Source: Dyella choica
Lineage (GTDB): Bacteria; Pseudomonadota; Gammaproteobacteria; Xanthomonadales; Rhodanobacteraceae
Assembly: GCF_003977665.1 (NCBI RefSeq)
Contig: NZ_RYYV01000008.1
Span: forward strand, 124,001-188,000
Reading direction: 5' to 3'
Length of the DNA stretch: 64,000 bases
A program made the position numbers and the translations under genes. The stretch's first letter is position 1. The number at the start of each line of letters is the position of its first letter. This document shows, one piece after another, positions 46,142-54,867 of this stretch. Below the pieces are notes generated by a model. The model saw nothing but the letters and a program-made list of their open reading frames with translations, did no database searches and was not told the DNA's origin.

Positions 46142-46891
46142 CTAGGGCATCCAGTTCGCCGTACGCGGATCCGTCGCCCATGCCCGCCACTTTTGGACAT
46201 TCAAGCCAACGATGGTCAGCCACAGTGCAATGGAGCCCTCGCCGGGCAGGCAAGGGAACAGCAGATACGGCAACAGGCGATTTTGCAGCGATGGCGAAAT
46301 GAAACTGACAAAGCCGTCCGTGAAATAGCTCAATCCGGAAAGCGCGAGCAGGACGCCGAGCAGCCGCGGCAAAAAGCCCGAGCGAAAAATCAGGTAGCCC
46401 GCCAGCATTTCATCGAGCCCGTAGAACACGAAGGAAATGAGCAAACCCGTATCCTGCAATTGCAGGGAGAGATATGACAAACCCTGCAGCTGCGCAGGAC
46501 TGAATGCAGCCATGGCGCCTCCCTCGGCCGCAAGCTTCAACGGCACGTAGGCGTTCAGCATATCCAGGCCTTCGATAGCCGTGCCGATCAACCCGCAGCC
46601 CATCGCGATCGCCGCGACAATGCCGTTCACCCGCCTGAACAGAAGGAAGCTAATGATTTCATCAGGCACATTGCATAACAGCAGCACGACATGGGCAGCA
46701 AAGCCAAGCCGGAACAGCCCCTCGTGCAGCGCGATGTTATGCACCGTGGCGGCGGCATCGCCGGAGACGATCAGCGTGCTTCGCACATAGCCGATGTCGA
46801 ATGCACCCGTGACGATGCCGACCAGTGATACGACACCGACGATTCGCGCGAGGACCAGCGGGGAAAACCGTTCCGTACCGGAATACGCCAT
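46142..46891 (-). CDS. DUF4386 membrane protein
   Basis: About 249 residues with six or seven transmembrane helices (for example LVLARIVGVVSLVGIVTGAF; LLGVLLALSGLSYFTDGFVS). The pattern of helices, with LFLFRRVN-type and YGLDEMLAGYLIFRSGFLPR segments, matches DUF4386 proteins, which have no known function. The 58-base gap after the lipase gene and same strand suggest possible cotranscription. Confidence 0.8.
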   Translation of the reverse strand: MAYSGTERFSPLVLARIVGVVSLVGIVTGAFDIGYVRSTLIVSGDAAATVHNIALHEGLFRLGFAAHVVLLLCNVPDEIISFLLFRRVNGIVAAIAMGCGLIGTAIEGLDMLNAYVPLKLAAEGGAMAAFSPAQLQGLSYLSLQLQDTGLLISFVFYGLDEMLAGYLIFRSGFLPRLLGVLLALSGLSYFTDGFVSFISPSLQNRLLPYLLFPCLPGEGSIALWLTIVGLNVQKWRAWATDPRTANWMP

Positions 46892-47026
46892 AAGACCCCC
46901 AAGCCGGCGCGGCAGCCGGGTGTGGTATCAGCGCCGGAGAGCTCGCCACCCTCAGCATGCGCCCACGCGGAACCCGTTCCGTGTGCCGGAAGTACTCCCG
47001 CCCGCCTGCTCGCATCACGATTCGCG

Positions 47027-47398
47027 TCAGGGCCTGCCTTCGGGTATGTAGAGCTGAAGATCCTGGCCGAGGACGACTGGCCGGATACCGGCGGGGGCCA
47101 GCTCGGATTGCTCATGCACGCTTATGCGCCGATCCCTGGTCGCCACCCACAAGTCGGCATTGAGGCGAAGGACGAGCTGCTCCTTCGTCTTCGCGGCACG
47201 ATAGGCGCCCAGGCGCTTTTCGAGCGTGATTACGCGATCGACCACAGCGAGCTTCTGCCGCCCCACGTAGTTGGCATGCAACAGGGTCTGCACCCGTGTG
47301 GCCACTGTGTCCGGCGCCGTAACCGTGACGGCGCCGGACGCGAGCCGGAAGGCGCCAAGCATGCCCAATGCAATGACAATGCGAGGGCCAGCGAGCAT
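47027..47398 (-). CDS. Small exported protein resembling the N-terminal part of S41 peptidases
   Basis: A 123-residue protein with a hydrophobic start (PRIVIALGMLGAFRLASGA) that may act as a signal peptide. The segment ATRVQTLLHANYVGRQKLAV, followed by LEKRLGAY, resembles the helical pre-domain of C-terminal-processing (S41) peptidases, but the PDZ and catalytic parts are absent. It may be a genuine small family member or the remnant of a longer gene. Its ATG lies one base after the stop of the CxxC protein gene, so the two are coupled. Confidence 0.55.
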   Translation of the reverse strand: MLAGPRIVIALGMLGAFRLASGAVTVTAPDTVATRVQTLLHANYVGRQKLAVVDRVITLEKRLGAYRAAKTKEQLVLRLNADLWVATRDRRISVHEQSELAPAGIRPVVLGQDLQLYIPEGRP

Positions 47399-47399
47399 C

Positions 47400-47543
47400 T
47401 CACGCGCTTCCCTGGACTTGGGCTTCGCCGAGTTTTTGCGCGCATTCCTCGCAGCACACTTCCACCGCGCGACCGCCGATGGTGACCTGGATCGCCGTAT
47501 CGTCCAGCGCGCAGTCGCACGCGGCGCAGGTTTTCTCTTGCAT
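47400..47543 (-). CDS. Small metal-binding-type protein (CxxC / CCxxC)
   Basis: A 47-residue protein with four metal-ligand-like Cys in the pattern CAACDCAL...VCCEEC (TCAACDCALDD and VEVCCEECAQKL), reminiscent of YHS/TRASH-type metal-binding domains. GGAG seven bases before the ATG at 47543 supports it as a real gene. It is translated immediately ahead of the S41-like fragment. Binding of zinc or copper is an inference. Confidence 0.65.
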   Translation of the reverse strand: MQEKTCAACDCALDDTAIQVTIGGRAVEVCCEECAQKLGEAQVQGSA

Positions 47544-47629
47544 GGGATGTCTCCTGCTGTCTACCCGTAAGCGGGTGGGCATAGGAAACCATTCCACGCG
47601 CCGGTAGGCTGTCGAATTCTTTAGTCGTT

Positions 47630-48457
47630 TCAGGGCTGCGCTGACCGGCGAAAGTCGGTCGGCGAACGGCCGTAGGCTTGCCGGAATGCGTTGGCGAAAT
47701 GGCTGTGGCTCGAAAAACCCAGTTCCGCCGCCAGGGCCGACAAGTCGTCGTAGTGCTTGATGAGATCGAGCGAGCGCGCCAGACGCAATTGCAACTGATA
47801 GCGGTACAGGGGCATATCCTCGACCTGCCGGAATACTTGGGTGAGATAGACCGGCGAGCTGCCGATTTCCTGGCCGATCTCGGCCAGCGTCCAGCGCCGG
47901 GAAAGATCGCCGGTCAGTAGCACTTTCACGCGATCGGCAAGCCGGCGGCGCGCGTGAGTGGAGGCTGGTTGCTGCGACGTACGCGGCCCCAGGCTTCGGC
48001 AAACCAGGGTAAGCACCAGCGCCTCCGCCTCCAACGGCTCGATCCGGCCCGTCTCCAGGCTATGCCGCAGCAGCGCCACCAAGGCTTGCGCACGTGCATC
48101 AATCCGGTGCGACTGCGCACGGAAAGCCACACCGGCATTCGCCTGCAATAGCTCTTTCGGCGCCAGCTCCGCCAGCGCTGCCTGGTCCAGGTGCAAGGAC
48201 AGGCAGGCATCGCCGCCATCCAGCGGATGGCTGACCCGGTATCCCTCCTGCGCATTGAAGAACAATACATGGTTGGCGTCCGCCACCGCCTGATCCTGCC
48301 CCAGATGGCGCAGGTAAAGCCCGCGGTAGGGAAACACCAGCTGCGTGGCGGATGCGCACTCCTCCTCACTGCGATGGCGGCATGTGCCGGTGCAGCGGAC
48401 GTTTCGCAGCGTCAACGACTCCGTCGACAGCAGCACTTTGGAGCTGAGCACTGACAT
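47630..48457 (-). CDS. AraC-family regulator, copy 1
   Basis: About 275 residues. The N-terminal region (CRHRSEEECASATQLVFPYR, then ANHVLFFNAQEGYRVSHP) is a cupin-like effector domain. The C-terminal AraC HTH pair is WTLAEIGQEIGSSPVYLTQV and LAAELGFSSHSHFANAFRQA, ending in YGRSPTDFRR. The ATG at 48457 matches the start of its paralogue at 51340. Divergent from an isocitrate-lyase-family gene; shared sequence blocks in both intergenic regions suggest it controls that gene. Confidence 0.87.
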   Translation of the reverse strand: MSVLSSKVLLSTESLTLRNVRCTGTCRHRSEEECASATQLVFPYRGLYLRHLGQDQAVADANHVLFFNAQEGYRVSHPLDGGDACLSLHLDQAALAELAPKELLQANAGVAFRAQSHRIDARAQALVALLRHSLETGRIEPLEAEALVLTLVCRSLGPRTSQQPASTHARRRLADRVKVLLTGDLSRRWTLAEIGQEIGSSPVYLTQVFRQVEDMPLYRYQLQLRLARSLDLIKHYDDLSALAAELGFSSHSHFANAFRQAYGRSPTDFRRSAQP

Positions 48458-48494
48458 ATCGGCAGGACTTTGCGTCCTCCAATAAGGAGAGCCT

Positions 48495-48559
48495 GAGCTT
48501 AGCAAGCTCGCGCGGATCCGGCCTGTGCCGACTCCGCAATGGCTAAAGATTCTGACAGC
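48495..48559. promoter_or_regulatory. Conserved elements in the first AraC/lyase divergent region
   Basis: GAGCTTAGCAAGCTC (48495-48509), a six-base-arm inverted repeat, and CTAAAGATTCTGACAGC (48543-48559) are both retained in the duplicated divergon at 51379-51437. They are the best-conserved non-coding blocks between the copies and are likely regulator or polymerase contacts. Confidence 0.5.
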
Positions 48560-48624
48560 GCGATAGGGGACCCCAATGGTCTGCTTTACCTGCCCGGCCG
48601 ACGGGCATGAGACAGGCCAAGAGC

Positions 48625-49524
48625 ATGAACCGTGAACAAAAAGACCGCGCCGAATACTTTCATCAGCTGCATGCCGGCCCGGCGCCGCTGATGCTGCCCA
48701 ATGCGTGGGACGTTGCCAGCGCGCGGGTGATCGAAAATGCCGGCGCCAAGGCCATTGCCACCACCAGCGCCGGGATGGCGTGGTCGCTGGGCTACCCCGA
48801 TGGCGAGCAGATGCCCGTGCACGAGCTGCTGGCCGCTTGCAGGCGGATTTGCCATGCCGTCGCGGCGCCGGTCAGTGTGGACATCGAACGCGGCTACGGG
48901 CGTGAAGCGCAGGATACCGGCGACCTGATCGACGCCCTGCTCCAGCTTGGCGTGGTGGGCATCAATATCGAGGATGGCACCGTTCCAGGCACGCAAACGC
49001 TGGCGCACCCTTCCGTGCTGTGCGAACGCATCGCTTGTGCGCGGACAGTCGCACGGCGCCACGATCTACGGTTGTTCATCAATGCACGCATTGACACGTA
49101 CTGCAGCACAGGCCTGGAGGCAGCGGTCCGGCCCGAGGAAACGCGAGCGCGGGCACTCGCTTACATCGATGCGGGAGCCGATGGCATCTTTGTGCCCGGC
49201 CTGGCCGATCCGCGGGAAATCGCCACGCTGGCCGGATCGCTGCCCGTACCGCTCAACATCTATGCCGGCTATCCCGGTGCGACCGAGGCGCAAACGCTTC
49301 ACGCGCTAGGGGTACGGCGGATCAGCCTGGGCTGCGGCCCCATGCAGGCCACGCTCGCGCATCTGGCGAATATGGCGGCAGAAGCCCTCAGCGAAGGTCG
49401 CTACGACACGATGGCCGGCGCCATGCTGACGACCGCGCAAGCCAATGGCTTGTTCGCTCTCGCAGATAGCCGGGCCGGCACAGGGTCTTATGCCGAAGCC
49501 AGTGCAGGAGCGCATCGTCGATGA
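48625..49524 (+). CDS. Isocitrate lyase/PEP mutase-superfamily enzyme, copy 1
   Basis: About 299 residues, (beta/alpha)8 barrel of the isocitrate lyase/PEP mutase superfamily. Family segments include LPNAWDVASARVIENAGAKA, VSVDIERGYG, VVGINIEDGT and LFINARIDTY. It lacks the catalytic KKCGH of isocitrate lyase and the EDK-type PEP-mutase loop, so a lyase or decarboxylase acting on a small 2-oxo or hydroxy acid is more likely than C-P bond formation. Start 48625 is preceded by AAGAG, identical to its paralogue. It overlaps the outer-membrane protein gene by four bases (ATGA). Confidence 0.82.
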   Translation: MNREQKDRAEYFHQLHAGPAPLMLPNAWDVASARVIENAGAKAIATTSAGMAWSLGYPDGEQMPVHELLAACRRICHAVAAPVSVDIERGYGREAQDTGDLIDALLQLGVVGINIEDGTVPGTQTLAHPSVLCERIACARTVARRHDLRLFINARIDTYCSTGLEAAVRPEETRARALAYIDAGADGIFVPGLADPREIATLAGSLPVPLNIYAGYPGATEAQTLHALGVRRISLGCGPMQATLAHLANMAAEALSEGRYDTMAGAMLTTAQANGLFALADSRAGTGSYAEASAGAHRR

Positions 49525-50468
49525 CATGCAGGAGGGCGCTGTCGCGAGTTGGGCTGGCCTTGCTTGCAACTTCGGCTTACGCCGCGTGCAGCGAGACATC
49601 AGCCTCGGACGTAGATCGGCAATCCCTCGGCGATGCATGGTGGACCGGGCCGATGATGGCCAATTCGGCGGCTGCCCTGCCGAAAGGCCACTTCCTGATC
49701 GAACCCTATCTCTACGACGTACGTTCCCCGCAGGCCGACAACTTCGGTTCCTTGACCTACATGGAATATGGCATCACGAACCGGCTGATGGCCGGTTTGA
49801 TTCCCACCTTCGGCTACACCCGCGCGGCGAATGGATCGAGCAGTGCTGGAGTGGAGACTGGCGACGTTAGCATCCTGGCGCAGTACAGCTTGACCCCGTT
49901 CCGGGAAGATAGCGCCATACCAGCCATGGCTTTGATGGTGCAGGAATCCCTGCCGACGGGTCGCTACGACCGACTCCGCAACCCCATGGTGGATGCCCAG
50001 GGTGATGGCGCATACACCACTACGGTGCAGTTGAATACGCAAACCTATTTCTGGATGCCGAATGGGCGCATCGTGCGCATGCGGCTCAATGCGGGCGGCT
50101 CTTTCTCCCACCGAACAGAAGTCGACGGCATCAGCATCTACGGCACGCCCGGCGGCTTCCATGGTTACGCCAAGCCGGGCCGGGCCTTCAACATCAACGC
50201 CGCATGGGAATACAGCATGACGCAGCGCTGGGTACTAGCTTTCGATCTGGTGTATCACTACGCGGAAGGCACTCGCATGAATGGCGTAGCAGATTCCATG
50301 CGTGTGGCCAATCGCTCGGGCTCAAGTGCCTATTTTGGATTCGCGCCTGCCGTCGAGTACAACTGGCGCAACAACCTTGGCGTATTAGTCGGCGTCCGTG
50401 TCTTTACCGGCGGGCACAACAGCGCGACCACGTTCACGCCGGCGATCGCGTTGAACTACGTGCATTAG
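49521..50468 (+). CDS. Outer-membrane protein of the MetA-pathway (phenol degradation) type
   Basis: About 315 residues with a signal peptide (ALSRVGLALLATSAYA). Alternating beta strands (GHFLIEPYLYDVRSP, LTYMEYGITNRLMAGLIPTF, SAIPAMALMVQESLPTGRYD) match the Phenol_MetA_deg barrel family, thought to let hydrophobic substrates pass the outer membrane. Its ATG overlaps the lyase stop (ATGA), so it is cotranscribed; the second lyase copy has no such partner. It might bring in the substrate of the lyase. Confidence 0.75.
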   Translation: MTCRRALSRVGLALLATSAYAACSETSASDVDRQSLGDAWWTGPMMANSAAALPKGHFLIEPYLYDVRSPQADNFGSLTYMEYGITNRLMAGLIPTFGYTRAANGSSSAGVETGDVSILAQYSLTPFREDSAIPAMALMVQESLPTGRYDRLRNPMVDAQGDGAYTTTVQLNTQTYFWMPNGRIVRMRLNAGGSFSHRTEVDGISIYGTPGGFHGYAKPGRAFNINAAWEYSMTQRWVLAFDLVYHYAEGTRMNGVADSMRVANRSGSSAYFGFAPAVEYNWRNNLGVLVGVRVFTGGHNSATTFTPAIALNYVH

Positions 50469-50503
50469 CCATCGCCAACTTAAGATGTGCGCTGTCGAAT
50501 CCT

Positions 50504-51340
50504 TCAGTTGGCTTTTGCCGTCGTTACACGGCGGAAGTCGCTAGGTGAGCGGCCGAAGGCCTGCCGGAAAGCGCTGGTGAAATGGCTATGACTGGAAAAA
50601 CCCAGTTCAGCGGCCAGCGCGGACAGGTCGTCATAGCGTTTGATGAGGTCTAGTGCACGCGCCAAACGTAGTTGCAGTTGATAGCGATAGAGCGGCATGC
50701 CTTCTACTTGCCGGAACACCTGGGTCAGGTAGGCAGGTGAACTGCCGATCTCTTTGCCGATCTCGGCCAGTGCCCAGCGTCGCGACAGATCGCCGGCCAA
50801 AAGAATCTTCACGCGATCGGCGAGGCGCCGGCGCGCAGGCGTGGCCGTCAAAGGCCTGGCTGTACGCGGCCCCAGGCTGCGACTGACCAGGGTGAGCGCC
50901 AAAGCTTCCGCCTCCAGCGGCTCGATCGTGCCGTGCTCCAGCCCATGATGCAGCAGCGCAACCAGAGCCTGCGAGCGAGCGTCGATGCGTTGCGATTGCG
51001 CACGGAAAGCGATGTCGGCGCTCGTCTGCAAAAGCGCCTTCGGCGCCAGTTCACCGAGGAGCCCTTGATCCAGGTCCAGTGACAGGCAGTCGTCCCCGCC
51101 TTCCACGGGATGACTGACCTGATACCCCTCCTGGGCATTGAAGAACATAACGTGATTGGCATCCGCCACCGCCCGATCGTTGCCCAGGTGCCGAAGGTAA
51201 AGACCGCGGTAGGGAAAGTTCAGCTGCGTCGCCGAGACACACTCTTCGGCACTGCGATGGCGGCAGATACCCGTGCAACGCACATTCCGCAGCGTCAACG
51301 AAGGTGTCGACAACAAGGTCTTGACGGTAAGGTCTGACAT
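50504..51340 (-). CDS. AraC-family regulator, copy 2
   Basis: A 278-residue paralogue of the regulator at 47630-48457, closely similar over its whole length (for example TLRNVRCTGICRHRSAEECV and the C-terminal RSPSDFRR). HTH segments are WALAEIGKEIGSSPAYLTQV and LAAELGFSSHSHFTSAFRQA. Divergent from the second lyase gene. Confidence 0.87.
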   Translation of the reverse strand: MSDLTVKTLLSTPSLTLRNVRCTGICRHRSAEECVSATQLNFPYRGLYLRHLGNDRAVADANHVMFFNAQEGYQVSHPVEGGDDCLSLDLDQGLLGELAPKALLQTSADIAFRAQSQRIDARSQALVALLHHGLEHGTIEPLEAEALALTLVSRSLGPRTARPLTATPARRRLADRVKILLAGDLSRRWALAEIGKEIGSSPAYLTQVFRQVEGMPLYRYQLQLRLARALDLIKRYDDLSALAAELGFSSHSHFTSAFRQAFGRSPSDFRRVTTAKAN

Positions 51341-51378
51341 GACGATTGCGCCGGCGGGCGCGCCTTCGAGGGGGACGC

Positions 51379-51437
51379 GAGCTTAGCAGGCTCAGGGCGA
51401 ACGGGCTTGTGCGGCAGCACCTAAAGATTTTGATAGC
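51379..51437. promoter_or_regulatory. Conserved elements in the second AraC/lyase divergent region
   Basis: GAGCTTAGCAGGCTC (51379-51393) and CTAAAGATTTTGATAGC (51421-51437) match the blocks found in the first divergon, with slightly shorter spacing (42 against 48 bases start to start). Retention after duplication supports regulatory function. Confidence 0.5.
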
Positions 51438-51503
51438 ACCGGGGCCGCGGGCCATGGTCTGATCTGCCCGCCCGAGTTACGGGCGTTCATCCGGGCCAAG
51501 AGC

Positions 51504-52400
51504 ATGAATCCAGATCAAAGAAGTCGCGCCGAATATTTTCAGCAACTGCATGCCGGCCCCGATCCGCTGGTGCTACCCAACGCCTGGGATGCCGCCAGCG
51601 CGCGAATCATCGAAAGCGCCGGCGCCAAAGCCATCGCCACGACCAGCGACGGCATGGCGTGGGGGCTGGGCTATTCCGGCGGCCAGCAGATGACGGTGCA
51701 AGAGTTGCTGGCTACTTGCCACCGTATTTGCCGCGTTGTGAGCGTGCCAGTGAGCGTGGATATCGAGCAGGGCTACGGCCGCGACGCGCAGGAAACCTGC
51801 GAGTTGGTGGATGCCCTGATACGCTGCGGTGTCGTCGGCATCAACATTGAAGATGGCGTGGTGCACGACACCCAAACGCTAGCTTCTCCAGGCGTGCTCA
51901 GAGAACGCATCGCAGGCGCTCGCTCAGTGGCACGGCGGCATGAACTGCCGCTTTTCATCAATGCGCGTATCGATACCTATTTCGCTCCCGGTCTCGATGC
52001 GAAGGCGCGTTTCGAGGAAACGTACAAGCGTGCATTCGGCTATATCGAGGCCGGCGCCAGCGGCATCTTCGTGCCTGGCCTGGTTGACCTGGGCCAAATC
52101 GCGAAGCTGGCCGAACTGCTGCCCGTACCGCTGAATATTTACGCGGGCTATGCAGGGGCACACCACTCGACCGCACTCAAGGCGCTGGGTGTGCGACGAA
52201 TCAGCTTGGGTTGTGGCACCGCCCAAGCAAGCTTGGCGCACCTGGATCGCATTGCGAGAGAAGCGCTAGCCGAAGGCCGTTCCGAAACAATGGCCAGCCG
52301 GATGCTCACGGTATCGCAAGCCAGCAGCTTGTTCCGAGCCGATCCGCAGGAAAAGAGCAGTGACGAAGCGTCGTCACTGCTCCCCACGACAAGCGCCTAA
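51504..52400 (+). CDS. Isocitrate lyase/PEP mutase-superfamily enzyme, copy 2
   Basis: A 298-residue paralogue of the enzyme at 48625-49524, with the same segments (LPNAWDAASARIIESAGAKA, VSVDIEQGYG, VVGINIEDGV, LFINARIDTY). The start codon context GCCAAGAGCATGAA is identical in both copies. The same absence of isocitrate-lyase and PEP-mutase catalytic motifs applies. No outer-membrane protein gene follows. Confidence 0.82.
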   Translation: MNPDQRSRAEYFQQLHAGPDPLVLPNAWDAASARIIESAGAKAIATTSDGMAWGLGYSGGQQMTVQELLATCHRICRVVSVPVSVDIEQGYGRDAQETCELVDALIRCGVVGINIEDGVVHDTQTLASPGVLRERIAGARSVARRHELPLFINARIDTYFAPGLDAKARFEETYKRAFGYIEAGASGIFVPGLVDLGQIAKLAELLPVPLNIYAGYAGAHHSTALKALGVRRISLGCGTAQASLAHLDRIAREALAEGRSETMASRMLTVSQASSLFRADPQEKSSDEASSLLPTTSA

Positions 52401-52413
52401 GCATCAGGCCTCG

Positions 52414-54210
52414 TCACTGCTGATACGCGCCCCGATCAATCACCCCAGCGCCGACGGAGCGCGGTGAGCCTGCATAATCATAGGCTCCCTCGATAGCCAG
52501 GCCGAGGTTCACGCCACTGCCGATACCGGGCGACGCGGCCGAGAGCCGCAAATCAGGCGTGGCCGTGTTGTTGAACGAGGGATCGGCCAGCAAGCCATTG
52601 GCTTCACTCTGGCTCGCCTGCTGGAAGTCGCTCAAGCCCGTATACGAGACGTTGTTCCACACCCAATACGCGGACGCACCGCTGTCGCTCGTATAGAACA
52701 GATCATTTTCCAGCGTCACGGGTGTCGTTGACGATGAGAGGGGGCTGTTCACCAGCAGCCCCTGGCCATTGGCATACAAGACATTATTGGCGAACAGGTT
52801 GTTGCTGGCATGGTATTGCACCTGGAATTCGCCACTGCCGGACAGCGTGGTGTCGTTCTCGAACAGCGTATTGTTGACGATGGTGCAATGGTCCGTGCCA
52901 CCTACCGACGAGCCATAACCGCCAATGGAGATACCGGTGACATTGCTGTAGAGCACCAGGTTGTTGCGGGCCGTGACATAGCTGGTGACGCGTCCGAAGT
53001 GCTCGCTGGCCAGCTCTATCCCCAGGTCGGCGGCCTGCACGTTGTTCTGCTCGATGGTGATATGCGTGCCGCCATCGACATAAATACCGTCGGCGCTCGG
53101 CTGGTTGTTATAGGCCGGATTGGTGGTGGAGCTGATGTTGTAGACCGTGTTGCCGGCGATCCAACCATTGCGCGCCTGATCCAGGCTGGTCGTGGGCGCC
53201 GTACCTTCGAAGCCGATCGCGACGATGCCGATATTGTTATTGTCGTGCACGCGGTTGTTGGTCACCTGCCAATTCTGCACGTTGCCGTTCACCGACAGCG
53301 ATTCGCTGTAGCCGAGGGTGAGATGGTCCAGCTCGTTGCCGTCGATGATGAGGTTGCTGATCGGCGTCGTCGCGGTGCCGTAGACCGCCAGGCCAAACGC
53401 GTCACCCTGTGAGGTCGTCACCGTGGTAACGATGTTGTGAATATGGTTGTTGCGGATCTCGATGTGGTCACCCGAACCCGCGACGAAAAGGCCCAGCGGC
53501 ACCAGGCTTGATGAGTTCGACGTGTAGTTCTGCAATTGCAGGCCGATCACCCGTACGTAGCTGACATTTTGCAGGGTGACCGAACCCTGCTGTCCTTGCG
53601 GTATGCCAAGGCCGGTGCCGTCCAGGGTGGCCGTCTGGCCCGGCGCGGACGTCAAGGTGATATAGCCGGCGGTAGCCGAGCCGGAATGGGTAATGGTCAC
53701 CAGTTCGTGGTACGTGCCGCCAGCCACTTGCACCGTAGCGCCGGCGGGTACCGAATTCATTGCGTACTGGATGGTCCGCCATGGCGCACTCGCACTGCCG
53801 TTGGCGCTGTCGTTGCCGGATGTCGAAACGTAATACACCGGGCCGATATAGGTAGACGCCGCCACCGCCACCGATGCTCCGCTGGTAGCGAGCGCTGACG
53901 CCTCAGCCTGCGCTGTCACCGTAGCGGTGAACGATGACGAAGCACCCGCGGGCGCCGTGTACAGACCGCTGGAGGAAATCGTACCCAGGCTCGGCGCGCC
54001 ACCAGGCACGCCGTTGACCAGCCACGTTACGTTTTGATCACTGCTGCCGGACACCGTGGCAGCAAATTGCTGCGTGCCATTGGCGGGCAGCGATACTTGC
54101 GAGGGCGATACGGCGACCGTAACTGCCGCCGAGACAGACGCTGTCGCGAAGAACGTGGAGGCCATCAACACGGCCAGTGCAGTCATGCGCATCTTGGGGA
54201 GCGTGCTCAT
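52414..54210 (-). CDS. Exported right-handed parallel beta-helix protein
   Basis: About 598 residues. A signal peptide (MTALAVLMASTFFATASVSA) is followed by an Ig-like domain of the BIG/Ig-fold type (VAVSPSQVSLPANGTQQFAA, then TWLVNGVPGG) and a DUF1565/pectate-lyase-like beta-helix (YYVSTSGNDSANGSASAPWR; repeated Asn-rich turns such as HIEIRNNHIHNIV, LIIDGNELDHLT, VTNNRVHDNNNIG). Such proteins act on or bind polysaccharides; no catalytic residues can be assigned. ATG at 54210 starts the signal peptide; a longer start at 54246 is possible. Confidence 0.82.
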   Translation of the reverse strand: MSTLPKMRMTALAVLMASTFFATASVSAAVTVAVSPSQVSLPANGTQQFAATVSGSSDQNVTWLVNGVPGGAPSLGTISSSGLYTAPAGASSSFTATVTAQAEASALATSGASVAVAASTYIGPVYYVSTSGNDSANGSASAPWRTIQYAMNSVPAGATVQVAGGTYHELVTITHSGSATAGYITLTSAPGQTATLDGTGLGIPQGQQGSVTLQNVSYVRVIGLQLQNYTSNSSSLVPLGLFVAGSGDHIEIRNNHIHNIVTTVTTSQGDAFGLAVYGTATTPISNLIIDGNELDHLTLGYSESLSVNGNVQNWQVTNNRVHDNNNIGIVAIGFEGTAPTTSLDQARNGWIAGNTVYNISSTTNPAYNNQPSADGIYVDGGTHITIEQNNVQAADLGIELASEHFGRVTSYVTARNNLVLYSNVTGISIGGYGSSVGGTDHCTIVNNTLFENDTTLSGSGEFQVQYHASNNLFANNVLYANGQGLLVNSPLSSSTTPVTLENDLFYTSDSGASAYWVWNNVSYTGLSDFQQASQSEANGLLADPSFNNTATPDLRLSAASPGIGSGVNLGLAIEGAYDYAGSPRSVGAGVIDRGAYQQ

Positions 54211-54462
54211 ACTTTCCGTATCCTTACAAAAGAGGAAGGTCGCCATGGGCGACGGGGAGGCGGGACAGCCGGCGCACTATGGCGCAGGTACTCGTCGCAA
54301 GAATGCGATGGTTTTCGCAAGATCGCCCGATCGTTGCCCGGCCGCGTCTTGATCCCCCCGCACGCAAAGTCCTACCGCGCGTCAGGCAGCATGCATGTAA
54401 CGCCAGGGCTCATTGTTTCGGCGATAGAACGGCACGCAACTACTTATGAAGCTATAAATGCG

Positions 54463-54867
54463 CTAATCGTACTGAAGCGTCATCAACACAGGTTGTTGGG
54501 CATGGTTATCCGCGCCTGCGACGTAATTGAAAAAGTACTTCAGCACCTTGTCGTTGGAATCGGCCTGAATGGGTTGCGCGGTGAGTTGATAGGTGCGTAC
54601 CGATTTATCCTTCTGCGACCCGCAGGATTGATCGGTCGTAACGTAGTGAACAGTTGCCGCGGGTGATGTATCCGTTGGAGCCTGGCAAGTGGGCGCTACA
54701 ATGGCACCCACAAACGTGATCGTTCCCGTTTGCGCTTTCACGCCAAACGACAGACACGAAAGCGTGGCAGCCAAAAGGCCGATTCCTGCGCATGACATCA
54801 ACGCGTGAGATATCGCTCGCTGATGAATGCGTCTATTCGCAGTTTTCAGGTCGATTAGGTTTCTCAT
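54463..54867 (-). CDS. Fimbrial-subunit-like secreted protein
   Basis: A 134-residue protein with a long N-terminal region ending in a hydrophobic signal (GIGLLAATLSCLSFGVKAQ). The mature start TGTITFVGAIVAPTCQ is the typical first strand of type 1 pilins with its conserved Cys, a second Cys lies in TDQSCGSQK, and the end VLMTLQYD resembles a pilin C-terminal strand. No chaperone or usher genes are adjacent, so it is an orphan or adhesin-related protein. The start codon lacks a strong ribosome binding site; ATG 23 codons later is possible. Confidence 0.6.
   Translation of the reverse strand: MRNLIDLKTANRRIHQRAISHALMSCAGIGLLAATLSCLSFGVKAQTGTITFVGAIVAPTCQAPTDTSPAATVHYVTTDQSCGSQKDKSVRTYQLTAQPIQADSNDKVLKYFFNYVAGADNHAQQPVLMTLQYD

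Noticed and set aside
48625..52400. Phosphonate biosynthesis locus based on PEP-mutase-like enzymes
   Set aside because: The enzymes lack the PEP-mutase catalytic loop and no phosphonopyruvate decarboxylase or other phosphonate genes are nearby.
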